Below, in pieces: positions 21,821-29,623 of a stretch of 36,667 nt of DNA. The translations under genes and the position numbers were made by a program. Position 1 is the stretch's first letter, and every line of letters starts with the position of its first letter. The stretch spans positions 1 through 36,667 of the forward strand of contig JBKHYG010000050.1 in the NCBI GenBank assembly GCA_046565595.1. Direction: 5' to 3'. The notes beneath the pieces are model-generated. The model had not been told where the DNA came from, ran no database searches, and worked only from the letters and a program-made list of their open reading frames with translations. Origin of the DNA: JBKHYG01 sp046565595 (lineage in GTDB: Bacteria > Actinomycetota > AC-67).

Positions 21821-22536
21821 GTGTTCGATGCGAGTCCGTGACGGAGCGCCAGCTCGGCGACCATCTCGATGTTGAACTCGTAAGCGATCGCCACCTCTTC
21901 GATGATCTGCAACTTGGTCGCTTCGTCGACGGCGAGTGCGTTGATCGCATCGCGATAGGCGGTCTTGAATGCGATCGGGTCAGGGATCTGAGGGAACCGG
22001 TAGTAGCTCAGGCCTCGATCTGGATCGCCGAAGGCTTTGGTCAGACCGTCGTGGATCATGAACCCGCCCGACAGATCCGCCAGGTACCGGGTGTAGTGGT
22101 GCGCGATGAAGCGGGGAGCGTCGGCGGTCGCGACCCGATCGGCATACTCGAGGCTGACCGGCAGCAGCTCGGGCCTTGGTCCGTCGGCCAGGAAGGTCTC
22201 GATGTCGTCCTCGATCGCGGCGGCTCGATGCAGGCCGGGTTCCAGCAGATCCTCCAGCAGCGGATCGCCCGCGAGTTCGGCCTCTCGGGCCTCGAGCGCA
22301 CGGTATACCGGCAGCAACTGGACCAGCAGATCTGCGTACGGGCCCTCGCTCATGGTGCCGTCGACCAGGGCCGTCTCGAAGGTAGATGTTTCGGCTCGGC
22401 GGTGATCCTTCCAGGTCGCCTTGCGCATGACTCCGGCGAACGGCTCGGAATCCAGAACGCCCAGAACCTTGGCTTCCAGGTCGGCGCGACGCGCTTCGAT
22501 CTTGGCTACGACAGACAAACGAACTTCCTCCTCCAC
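21817..22536 (-). CDS. Heme oxygenase (biliverdin-producing type)
   Basis: 239 residues. Cleaves heme to biliverdin, CO and Fe2+ using O2 and reductant. The proximal-His helix reads RKATWKDHRRAETSTF, and the distal helix has the expected YLADLSGGFMI with its flexible glycines. FYRFPQI-like YYRFPQIPD and AYRDAINAL are typical C-terminal family stretches. The start MEEEVRLSVV follows a GGAGGAG-type ribosome site. Directly downstream is the divergent paralogue, and convergently beyond that mbfA, giving a local heme/iron module. No heme importer is seen nearby. Confidence 0.88.
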   Translation of the reverse strand: MEEEVRLSVVAKIEARRADLEAKVLGVLDSEPFAGVMRKATWKDHRRAETSTFETALVDGTMSEGPYADLLVQLLPVYRALEAREAELAGDPLLEDLLEPGLHRAAAIEDDIETFLADGPRPELLPVSLEYADRVATADAPRFIAHHYTRYLADLSGGFMIHDGLTKAFGDPDRGLSYYRFPQIPDPIAFKTAYRDAINALAVDEATKLQIIEEVAIAYEFNIEMVAELALRHGLASNT

Positions 22537-22599
22537 CGCCGGCGGGGCCCGGCTTTCACGACATGGTGTCGTGATGGTATCGGCTGGAGGTTCGCGTCG

Positions 22600-23820
22600 C
22601 TACCTGACGACCCCTCGCTCGCGCAGGTCAGCGAGCTCTCTTCCGGATATCCCGAGTTCCGCACACACCGCTGCGGTATCGGCTCCGAGCGGGGGACCCG
22701 TGTGGCGGATCCGGCCAGGGGTCCCGCTGGCTCGCCACAGCAGGTTCTGCATCTTCACCGTCCCGAGCACAGGATCTGGCACCGATGTGATCGCGTCGAT
22801 CGCTTCGATCTGCGGGTCAGCCATCAGCTCGTCGACCGAATAGACCGGTGCGGCGGCCGCGTTGGCCTGTTCGAACGCCGAGAGGACCTCGTCTCGATCG
22901 TGCGTACCGATCCATCTGTCGACGAGATCGTCCAGCAGATCCGCGTGCTCGGCGCGTCCCTGACCGGTGGCGAACCAAGGCTCGTCGATCACCTCTGGGT
23001 GGCCGACCAAGCGCATCACCCGCTCGGCGATGTTCTGAGTGCTTGTGGACAGGGCCACCCACCTGTCGTCGCGGGTGCGATAGGTGTTGCGAGGTGCGTT
23101 GGACTCGATACGGTTGCCCATCCGTCTCGGGACCTCGCCGGTCTGATCGAAGATGATCGGCTGGGGGCCAAGTGCCGTGATGATCGGCTCGAGTATGGAT
23201 AGATCGAGGATCTGCCCCGTACCGCCCCGCGCATCCCGCTCATACAGCGCCATCGAGATCGCAGCCGCTGCGGTGATGCCGGTGATCGAGTCCGCCAACC
23301 CGACCGGCGGCAAGGTGGGAGCACCGTCGGGTTCGCCGGTCATCGCCGCGAAGCCGCTCATGGCTTCGGCCAGAGTTCCGAATCCGGGCTTGTGCGCGTA
23401 TGGACCCTTCTGGCCGAAGCCGCTGATCCTGGCGACGATCAACCTGGGATTCGACTCGAGCAGCATCTCGGGAGCGAGTCCCCACCTCTCGAGGGTTCCC
23501 GGGCGGAAGTTCTCGACGATCACATCGGCGGTCGCGCTGAGCTTGCGGAAGATCTCTGCTCCATCGGGATCGCTTAGCAGCAACCCGATCGACCGCTTGT
23601 TGCGTGAGAGCATCGCCCACCACAGTGGTACGCCGTCCTTGGTCGGACCGTGACCGCGTAGCGCATCGCCGCCGACAGGATGCTCGACCTTGATCACATC
23701 TGCGCCTTGATCGCCGAGGATCTGGCAGCACAGCGGTCCGGCGAGCACGGTGCTGGTGTCAAGCACGCGCAGACCCCGAAGGGGGCCGTCCATATCCGGG
23801 TTCGCGGTGCGTCTCGTCAA
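22600..23820 (-). CDS. Class III CoA-transferase (CaiB/BaiF, Frc family)
   Basis: 406 residues. Transfers CoA between carboxylic acids via aspartyl-CoA thioester chemistry, or acts as an alpha-methylacyl-CoA racemase relative. Family motifs are LRVLDTSTVLAGP, GADVIKVEHPVGGD, DVIVENFRPGTLERWGL, and the catalytic Asp in PVGLADSITGI. The substrate is not deducible. It starts 10 bp after the stop of the small secreted protein on the same strand. It may belong with the acyl-CoA synthetase at 34563 and the ABC transporter in organic-acid catabolism (inference). Confidence 0.92.
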   Translation of the reverse strand: MTRRTANPDMDGPLRGLRVLDTSTVLAGPLCCQILGDQGADVIKVEHPVGGDALRGHGPTKDGVPLWWAMLSRNKRSIGLLLSDPDGAEIFRKLSATADVIVENFRPGTLERWGLAPEMLLESNPRLIVARISGFGQKGPYAHKPGFGTLAEAMSGFAAMTGEPDGAPTLPPVGLADSITGITAAAAISMALYERDARGGTGQILDLSILEPIITALGPQPIIFDQTGEVPRRMGNRIESNAPRNTYRTRDDRWVALSTSTQNIAERVMRLVGHPEVIDEPWFATGQGRAEHADLLDDLVDRWIGTHDRDEVLSAFEQANAAAAPVYSVDELMADPQIEAIDAITSVPDPVLGTVKMQNLLWRASGTPGRIRHTGPPLGADTAAVCAELGISGRELADLRERGVVR

Positions 23821-23830
23821 GCCAGCAACG

Positions 23831-24355
23831 CTACGACGCCAACCCGTCCCGGAACCGTGTGCTGGGTCGCTGGCCCGGATCTCCGTAGCGTTGGTCGGCG
23901 ACGCTCACGCAGGCTGCTTCGCTGTGCATCCCGCCCTGGGTTCCCGCGAACGCGTTCGCATGGAAGTCGACATCGACGGGAACCTCGGACCGGTCGACCT
24001 CGCCTTGAACCCAGCCACCTTGGTTGCCGTCGCGGTTGTAGCCGCCTCCGCCGACGACCTCGATGTAGAAGTCATCATGACGAACGACATAGTGACCGGT
24101 GTGGTTGTGGATGTAGACCGGTCCGGTCTGGCCCTGATCGAACTCGCTGGTGTGATGATCCGACCGGCGCTGATTGTCAGGGATGGTCTGGCCGTTCGGC
24201 TTCTTGTCAGGCGAGTGGTCTGGCCGGTAGTAGGTGTCGCATCTACGGGTCGAATCGTTGTTCCCGTCGTCGCGCGGGTCTGTGTGCGCGCCGGCAGGGA
24301 TGGTGGTCAACGAGACTGCCACCAGTCCGAATATCGCGAGTGTCGTCCTTTTCAT
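23831..24355 (-). CDS. Small secreted protein, unknown function
   Basis: 174 residues from ATG 24355, chosen because GGAGGAA lies just upstream; an in-frame start further out at 24403 lacks this. The N terminus MKRTTLAIFGLVAVSLTTIP, ending AGA-HTD, is a clear Sec signal peptide. The mature protein is hydrophilic, rich in Asp, Asn, Gly and His (HHTSEFDQGQTG, YIHNHTGHYVVRHDD), with two widely spaced cysteines. The His/Asp-rich stretches could bind metal (speculative). A Gly-rich segment VVGGGGYNRDGNQGG lies in the middle. Similar envelope proteins are often lineage-specific. I do not recognise the family. Confidence 0.75.
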   Translation of the reverse strand: MKRTTLAIFGLVAVSLTTIPAGAHTDPRDDGNNDSTRRCDTYYRPDHSPDKKPNGQTIPDNQRRSDHHTSEFDQGQTGPVYIHNHTGHYVVRHDDFYIEVVGGGGYNRDGNQGGWVQGEVDRSEVPVDVDFHANAFAGTQGGMHSEAACVSVADQRYGDPGQRPSTRFRDGLAS

Positions 24356-24399
24356 GATTCCTCCACGAGGGTTGTTCGATGGGTCCATGCATGTGTCCT

Positions 24400-26388
24400 T
24401 CACAACAGTTCGGATGCTTCCCGGAAACGGTCCGGATCTACCCTTCTGACCAGAGGTAGGCAGGCCAACAGGCCGAGAGCCTGGAAGGCGAAGACCACCG
24501 CATATCCGGTCCCCGCTGATCCGGTGAGCGCGCGGAAGGCTTCATAGAGCAGCCCTCCTGCCGCCGTTGCCGTTCCTTCGGCGAAGGCATGAGCGACAGT
24601 CCAGAGCCCCATCAGGAGGGCTGCCGCCTTGGTGTTGGTAAGCCCAAGCATCAGCGACAGAGCAGCCACGCTGAACAGCCCCTGTCCGAAGCCGATGACG
24701 AGGATCGTCAGCCAGGCGGGCGCGGGCGACGCGGCGAGAGACGCGAGTGCAAGCACTCCGAACCCGGCTGCCGTGATGACCATCCCTCGGCTCGCGGCAT
24801 TCAATCTGCCGGACCGCTCGATCCAAGGACGGCCCGCCGTGATCATCCCGGCCAGGATCCCGACGGTCAGCATGGCCTCGAAGGCGCTGGTCTGACGCAC
24901 ATCCATACCCAGTACCTCGCCCCCGAAGGGTTCGAGGATCGCGCGCTGGAGGAACAGGAAGACCGTCGAGGTGACCATGAACACGAAGAACCTGCGGGGC
25001 TGCTCTAGACGCAGCAAGCCGCGCAACCGAACGACCAGATCCTCTTGATCGATCGAGGCGTTCTTCGGCCACTTCTCTTCGATGCCCCAGACCGACAGGA
25101 AGGTCAGAGCGATGACCAGGATGCCAGCTGTCGTGAAGAGCGTCGAGAGGTTGCTCGCATCAGGACGAAGGATGGTGCCGGTCAGAGCGACCCCTGCGAG
25201 GATCCCGCCCATGAGCATCAGGTAGACGATCGAGGCAGCGTGACCGCGTTCCTCGTCTGGTGTTATGTCGGCGATCAGCGCGAAGAAGACGCTGCCAGCG
25301 CCGTACATGCCGACACCCATGACGGTGAACAACGCCAATGCCAGTCCGACCGAGGCGAAGGTCAAACCGTCGGCCAGCCCTTCTGCGATCGTTGGCGAGG
25401 CGATCACTGCCAGTCCTGCGATGGTGCCGCCGAGCAGGATCCTTGGCGTCCGGCGCAGCCCTCTGATCGGTCGGGTGTCGGAACGGTGTCCGATGAACAA
25501 GGCGATGGGTGAGGCGAGGTTCAAGGCGGCGAGCAGCGGCGCGACGACAGCGAGCGAGACTCCGAGTTCGACCTTCAAGACGCGGTTCAACACGCCCAGC
25601 ATCAGGACACTGGTCAGGCCCGCGGCGAACTCGCGCAGACCGAGCCGCAGCAGCGTCCAGGTAGATATCGTCCGGCGGGTCAGCGGCGGAGCATCGGATG
25701 CTCGTTGCGAAGCCGCGTGCAGGGCGTGCTGGAACGCTGGATCCGTCGGAGGACGCAGCCTCACGGTCGCTTCGGTTACGAGCGTCTCGGACGGTGTTCC
25801 TACCGAGACGAGTCTTCCTTCGTCGATGACGATCACCCGATCGGCGAGCGCCTCTACGAGCGCCGCGTCGTGTTCCACGATCACGACGCTTCCGCCGGTC
25901 TGCTCCCGCCAGGACGCGATGATGTCGGTCAGGTGTTCGACCTCGCTGGCTGAAAGGCCCGAGGACGGCTCGTCCAACAGCAACAGGGACGGTTCTCCGC
26001 TCAAGGCCACCGCGAGATCCAAGATGCGTCGCATCCCTGTGGAGAGCTCAGCCGCGAAACTCGAGGCATGTTCGGCCAGGCCGAACCGGTCGAGCAGACC
26101 AACCGCTGCCCCACGGCTGCCTGTCGCTGCCAGCGCGACCTCGGCGACGGTCAGCGTGGCAGGCAGCGGCGATCCTTGCGCAACGCGTCCGATGCGGGCG
26201 GCGAGGATGGATCGCTGCCCCGAGGCAGGAACATCGCCGCAGATGGCGTCTAGCAGCGTCGTCTTGCCGCTCCCGTTCGGGCCGACTATGCAGACGATCT
26301 CTGATTCGGCGACGCGCAGATCGACCGAGTCCAGCAACAGTCGGCCGCCCATCTGGACCGACACTTCACCAAGCGTGAGGACACTCAT
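24400..26388 (-). CDS. LivG-like ABC ATPase fused to a PucC-like MFS permease
   Basis: 662 residues from ATG 26388, which overlaps the upstream stop (ATGA). Residues 1-235 form an ABC ATPase: Walker A GPNGSGKTT (36-44), signature LSTGMRR, Walker B LLLLDEPSSGL and the H-loop IVEHD. Residues ~255-662 form a 12-helix transporter resembling the PucC/LhaA bacteriochlorophyll-delivery branch of MFS: GVLNRVLKVELGVSLAVV, IGHRSDTRP and LEPFGGEVLGM are typical. No photosynthesis genes are near. ATPase and secondary-carrier-like fold in one chain, at the end of a Liv-type operon, is unusual. The MFS part may be a second export route or just part of the complex. Confidence 0.82.
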   Translation of the reverse strand: MSVLTLGEVSVQMGGRLLLDSVDLRVAESEIVCIVGPNGSGKTTLLDAICGDVPASGQRSILAARIGRVAQGSPLPATLTVAEVALAATGSRGAAVGLLDRFGLAEHASSFAAELSTGMRRILDLAVALSGEPSLLLLDEPSSGLSASEVEHLTDIIASWREQTGGSVVIVEHDAALVEALADRVIVIDEGRLVSVGTPSETLVTEATVRLRPPTDPAFQHALHAASQRASDAPPLTRRTISTWTLLRLGLREFAAGLTSVLMLGVLNRVLKVELGVSLAVVAPLLAALNLASPIALFIGHRSDTRPIRGLRRTPRILLGGTIAGLAVIASPTIAEGLADGLTFASVGLALALFTVMGVGMYGAGSVFFALIADITPDEERGHAASIVYLMLMGGILAGVALTGTILRPDASNLSTLFTTAGILVIALTFLSVWGIEEKWPKNASIDQEDLVVRLRGLLRLEQPRRFFVFMVTSTVFLFLQRAILEPFGGEVLGMDVRQTSAFEAMLTVGILAGMITAGRPWIERSGRLNAASRGMVITAAGFGVLALASLAASPAPAWLTILVIGFGQGLFSVAALSLMLGLTNTKAAALLMGLWTVAHAFAEGTATAAGGLLYEAFRALTGSAGTGYAVVFAFQALGLLACLPLVRRVDPDRFREASELL

Positions 26389-27743
26389 CCTTCGACCCCA
26401 GCCAGGAAGGTCGCCGGCAACAGATCGCGCCGCACCTCGAGGACACGCGCGGGCTCGTCGAAGCGGGTCAGTCGACCATCGGTCAACACCTCGGCTCGAT
26501 CGGCGCGAGCCAACAGCGAGACCAGATCGTGATCGACCGCGATGACCGCGATCCCATCGTCGGCGAGCGCCCGCAACAGATCGAGCACGGCCGCTCGAGC
26601 CTGACGGTCCAAGCCGAGCGTGAGTTCGTCTGCCAGCAGCACAGAGGGGCTGCGGTACAGCGTCGCGATGACTGCCAGCAGCCGCTGCTCTCCACCCGAC
26701 AACACCCCGGCTTTCGCCGAGCGCCGCTGTCTCAGGGTTGGCACCAGTTCGAGCAGGGCGTCGGTGGCTCGGTCCAGGTCCGCGCCCCGATGCGTCCGGT
26801 AAGCCGCACATCGCAGGTTCTGTTCGATCGAAAGATCGGGGAAGATCGGGCGGGCGCCAGAAACCAGGGCGAGTCCTGCAGCGGCTCGTTCGTCTGCTCG
26901 GAGCATCGTGATCTCATCGCCGTCGAGCCAGACGCGACCATCGTCTGCGGGTGTCAGTCCAGCCAGGACGCGAAGCAGCGTCGATTTCCCCGAGCCGTTG
27001 CCACCGACCAGGGCGACGAATTCGCCGCGATCCAACGAGAGTTCCGCGCCGTTCAGGACCTGGTTGGCTCCGAAGGAGACCGAGCCGCCGCGCAACTCGA
27101 GCAGACGGGAACCGGCGGGAGCGTCCGGTCGTCTGGCCAGGCGGGCGCGATCCCGGCCAGCTGAGCGTTCGAGCGACGAGTAGAGCCAGGCCGCCACAGC
27201 GAGTTCCGCGGCCGCCCATCCTGCCGCTCGCGGAAGGCCTGCGCCTGATGCGACGAGCGTCAGGTGGGTCGCGGTGATCAGACCAGCCAGGCCACCTACC
27301 AGCGTGATGCCGATGGCGGCCGAGCGGCTCGCCGTCGGCACCGACGCAGCGGCCGTCGCGCACAGATCAGCAAGGACCGCCGCTGACAGCAAGATCACCG
27401 CTGGGAGCGCCAAGGCCACGAGCCGGGGCTGACCATCGAAGGCGAATGTGGCGCCGAACACCGCTGCGGCGATCAGAGGTGACGCGCCGAGGACTCGAGG
27501 ATCGGCATCTTGCAACCGACGGCGGGTCACCCGCCAAACCGCCATGCCCATCACCGCTGCCGCCATGGCGGCGATCAGCGCGGGCAGAGGCAAGGCGATG
27601 TCCAGCGTGTCTTCCCAAGCCGGACCGAGGCCGAGCACGGACGCGATCAGCACTCCGCCGACCAGCATCGCTGCCCGAGCCGAGAGCGCCACCGTTCGGG
27701 TCGCGGCGGCCTCGCGCGTGTCACTGCCAGCCAGACGGGTCAT
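26385..27743 (-). CDS. LivF-like ABC ATPase with an N-terminal membrane domain
   Basis: 452 residues from ATG 27743, overlapping the LivHM stop (ATGA). The first ~190 residues hold about six hydrophobic helices (AMLVGGVLIASVLGLG, ALIAAMAAAVMGMAV, LVALALPAVILLSAAVLA and others), not seen in normal LivF. Residues ~210-450 are an ABC ATPase: Walker A GGNGSGKST (247-255), signature LSGGEQR, Walker B VLLADELTLGL and H-loop VDHD. TIGR/LivF-type AAYRTHRGAD and YRSPSVLLADE are typical. The membrane domain resembles no LivH or LivM motif I know. It may be a scaffold for the fused permease. Confidence 0.85.
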   Translation of the reverse strand: MTRLAGSDTREAAATRTVALSARAAMLVGGVLIASVLGLGPAWEDTLDIALPLPALIAAMAAAVMGMAVWRVTRRRLQDADPRVLGASPLIAAAVFGATFAFDGQPRLVALALPAVILLSAAVLADLCATAAASVPTASRSAAIGITLVGGLAGLITATHLTLVASGAGLPRAAGWAAAELAVAAWLYSSLERSAGRDRARLARRPDAPAGSRLLELRGGSVSFGANQVLNGAELSLDRGEFVALVGGNGSGKSTLLRVLAGLTPADDGRVWLDGDEITMLRADERAAAGLALVSGARPIFPDLSIEQNLRCAAYRTHRGADLDRATDALLELVPTLRQRRSAKAGVLSGGEQRLLAVIATLYRSPSVLLADELTLGLDRQARAAVLDLLRALADDGIAVIAVDHDLVSLLARADRAEVLTDGRLTRFDEPARVLEVRRDLLPATFLAGVEG

Positions 27744-29617
27744 GCTGCCTCCGGGCTGGACGACTCGAGGTGCCCGGTTCGTTGCGGATGCGTGAGCAGA
27801 CCGACGGCTCGATCTCTCAGCCAGGTGACTCCGGCGGCGAAGCCTGATGGGATCAACGAGCACACGAGCACAACGCCGATACCCGAGGTGAGGGCGTTCC
27901 ACGGAGACGGTAGGACCCGTTCGGCGGTGGTGATCACGATCGCCCCCACCACGACTCCGGCAGGCGAACCCAGACCGCCGATCACGGCGACCGCCAGGAG
28001 CGCCAGCGAACGCGTCGGATCGAACGCGCCGGGCGCGATCCCAGCTGGAGTTGCAGCGACGAAGAGCACCCCAGCGGCTCCGACCATCATGCCCGACAGC
28101 CCGAGTCCCACGAGCCGTCCCCGGTCGCGGTCCGCGCCCAACCAGCGAGCCCGTTCGGGATCGTCGCGTGCCGCCGTGAAACGCACCCCGGTGAGGGAGT
28201 TCCGGAACCAGATCAAGGCGACCGCGGAGGCGAGCGTGATCAGTCCGGCCGCGATGCCGACCAAGCGAGTATCTGCACGGATCACGCCGCGTCCCAACTC
28301 TGAGATAGCGACCGGAGCGACCGCGGCGGCTGCCAGACCGATCATCGCGAAGGACAGGTTCGATCGGTGACGAGTCAGATGACCAAGGAAAGCGTTCACC
28401 GCGCCGATCGCGATCGCCGCGAGCGTTGCGCGCAGAGGCCATGCGACCGGCACGCTCGCGCCCAGCGCGGCGCCGAGCCCGGCGAAACCCCAATGCCCCA
28501 GCGGCAACTCTCCAGCGAAGAGCCAAGCGGTGCAGACCCCCATCGCGGCGAGCGCGAAAGCGGCTGCTGTTCCGTAAGCCACTCGGAGACTCGGTGACAG
28601 CAGCAGAGGAACGAGCAGCGCGAGGGTGGCCGCGATCATGACGACCGCCACCAGCAGCGCGCGCACGGGCCGCGAAGCAGCCACCCGCCAAGGGAGAGGC
28701 CGAGGAGTTGCAGCCGCCTCCCAAGATGATGCGCGTCGAGCGACATCCTCGCGACCGAGCTGTCTCCGCTTCAACGCGATCGCGGCGACGACCGCGAACG
28801 CGAGGACCAGATCGGCGACACCGCCGCCTCGCGAATACCAGACCGCGGCACCGTAGATGACGCCCAGCACGAGCGCAGATCCTGCTGCGGCCCAGACGCT
28901 CTTCATCCCCGCGAACACCGCAGGAGCCAGAGCCAAGAGAAGGACGGTCGGGGCAAGCGCGCCGCCTTCCAGGCCGAAGCCGAGGATGGGGATGCTGAGG
29001 ATGCCGCTGGTCGCTCCAACCAGACCCGCCAGCCCCCAAGACAACATCCGAACCGAACCTGCAGGCACACCCAGTGCGGTGGCCCGGTCCTCGTCCTGTC
29101 CTACCGCAAGCGCCGCGATTCCGACGCGGCTGCGGGTCAGGTACAGATGCGAACCCCAAGCCGCCAACGGCAGCGCCAACATCGCGAGGAAGTGCGGACC
29201 GAGAAGCAGTTGCGGTTCCAGGTACCAGGTGACACCCAGGTCCACGGTGTAGGTGGGCAAGCGTCCACCGAAGATGAACGGGATCGCGACCGTCGTGGCG
29301 GCAGCGATCTGCGCGATGCCGACGGTAGCCACCAACAGCACCGAGCGCGGAACCTCCCGAAGGCGAGCGATGACGGTGCGTTCAGCCAGGATGGACAATG
29401 CCGCTCCGGCGGCCAGACCAACCGGCGCCGCCCACCAGAAGCTCCAACCTGCAGAGGTGACGAGCATCCCTGTCAGCACGCCGGCGAGGATCCCGATCGT
29501 GGGCTGGGCGAGGTTGATGACGCGGGTGGTACGCCAGATCACGACGAACCCGATCGCGTTCAGCCCTGCCAGGCAGCCGGCGACGATGCCGAACGCGACG
29601 ATGCCCGCAGGTAACAA
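27740..29617 (-). CDS. Fused branched-chain-type ABC permease (LivH-LivM)
   Basis: 625 residues. The first half is LivH-like (GLNAIGFVVIWRTTRVINLAQ, with the Q of the conserved N-x-A/G-Q motif, then AERTVIARLREVPRSVLLVATVG). The second half is LivM-like (WLFAGELPLGHWGFAGLG, and GVRFTAARDDPERARWLGAD, matching the usual RDxxxAAxxxG coupling loop). Each half has about eight membrane segments. In most bacteria these are two proteins forming a heterodimer. The start is 6 bp after the substrate-binding-protein stop; the stop overlaps the next gene by 4 bp. Confidence 0.92.
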   Translation of the reverse strand: MLPAGIVAFGIVAGCLAGLNAIGFVVIWRTTRVINLAQPTIGILAGVLTGMLVTSAGWSFWWAAPVGLAAGAALSILAERTVIARLREVPRSVLLVATVGIAQIAAATTVAIPFIFGGRLPTYTVDLGVTWYLEPQLLLGPHFLAMLALPLAAWGSHLYLTRSRVGIAALAVGQDEDRATALGVPAGSVRMLSWGLAGLVGATSGILSIPILGFGLEGGALAPTVLLLALAPAVFAGMKSVWAAAGSALVLGVIYGAAVWYSRGGGVADLVLAFAVVAAIALKRRQLGREDVARRASSWEAAATPRPLPWRVAASRPVRALLVAVVMIAATLALLVPLLLSPSLRVAYGTAAAFALAAMGVCTAWLFAGELPLGHWGFAGLGAALGASVPVAWPLRATLAAIAIGAVNAFLGHLTRHRSNLSFAMIGLAAAAVAPVAISELGRGVIRADTRLVGIAAGLITLASAVALIWFRNSLTGVRFTAARDDPERARWLGADRDRGRLVGLGLSGMMVGAAGVLFVAATPAGIAPGAFDPTRSLALLAVAVIGGLGSPAGVVVGAIVITTAERVLPSPWNALTSGIGVVLVCSLIPSGFAAGVTWLRDRAVGLLTHPQRTGHLESSSPEAA

Positions 29618-29623
29618 CTCGGT

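Noticed and set aside
26389..26811. Long N-terminal extension of the LivG-PucC protein
   Set aside because: It is an out-of-frame shadow of the LivF ATPase; the ATG at 26388 overlaps the upstream stop in the usual way.
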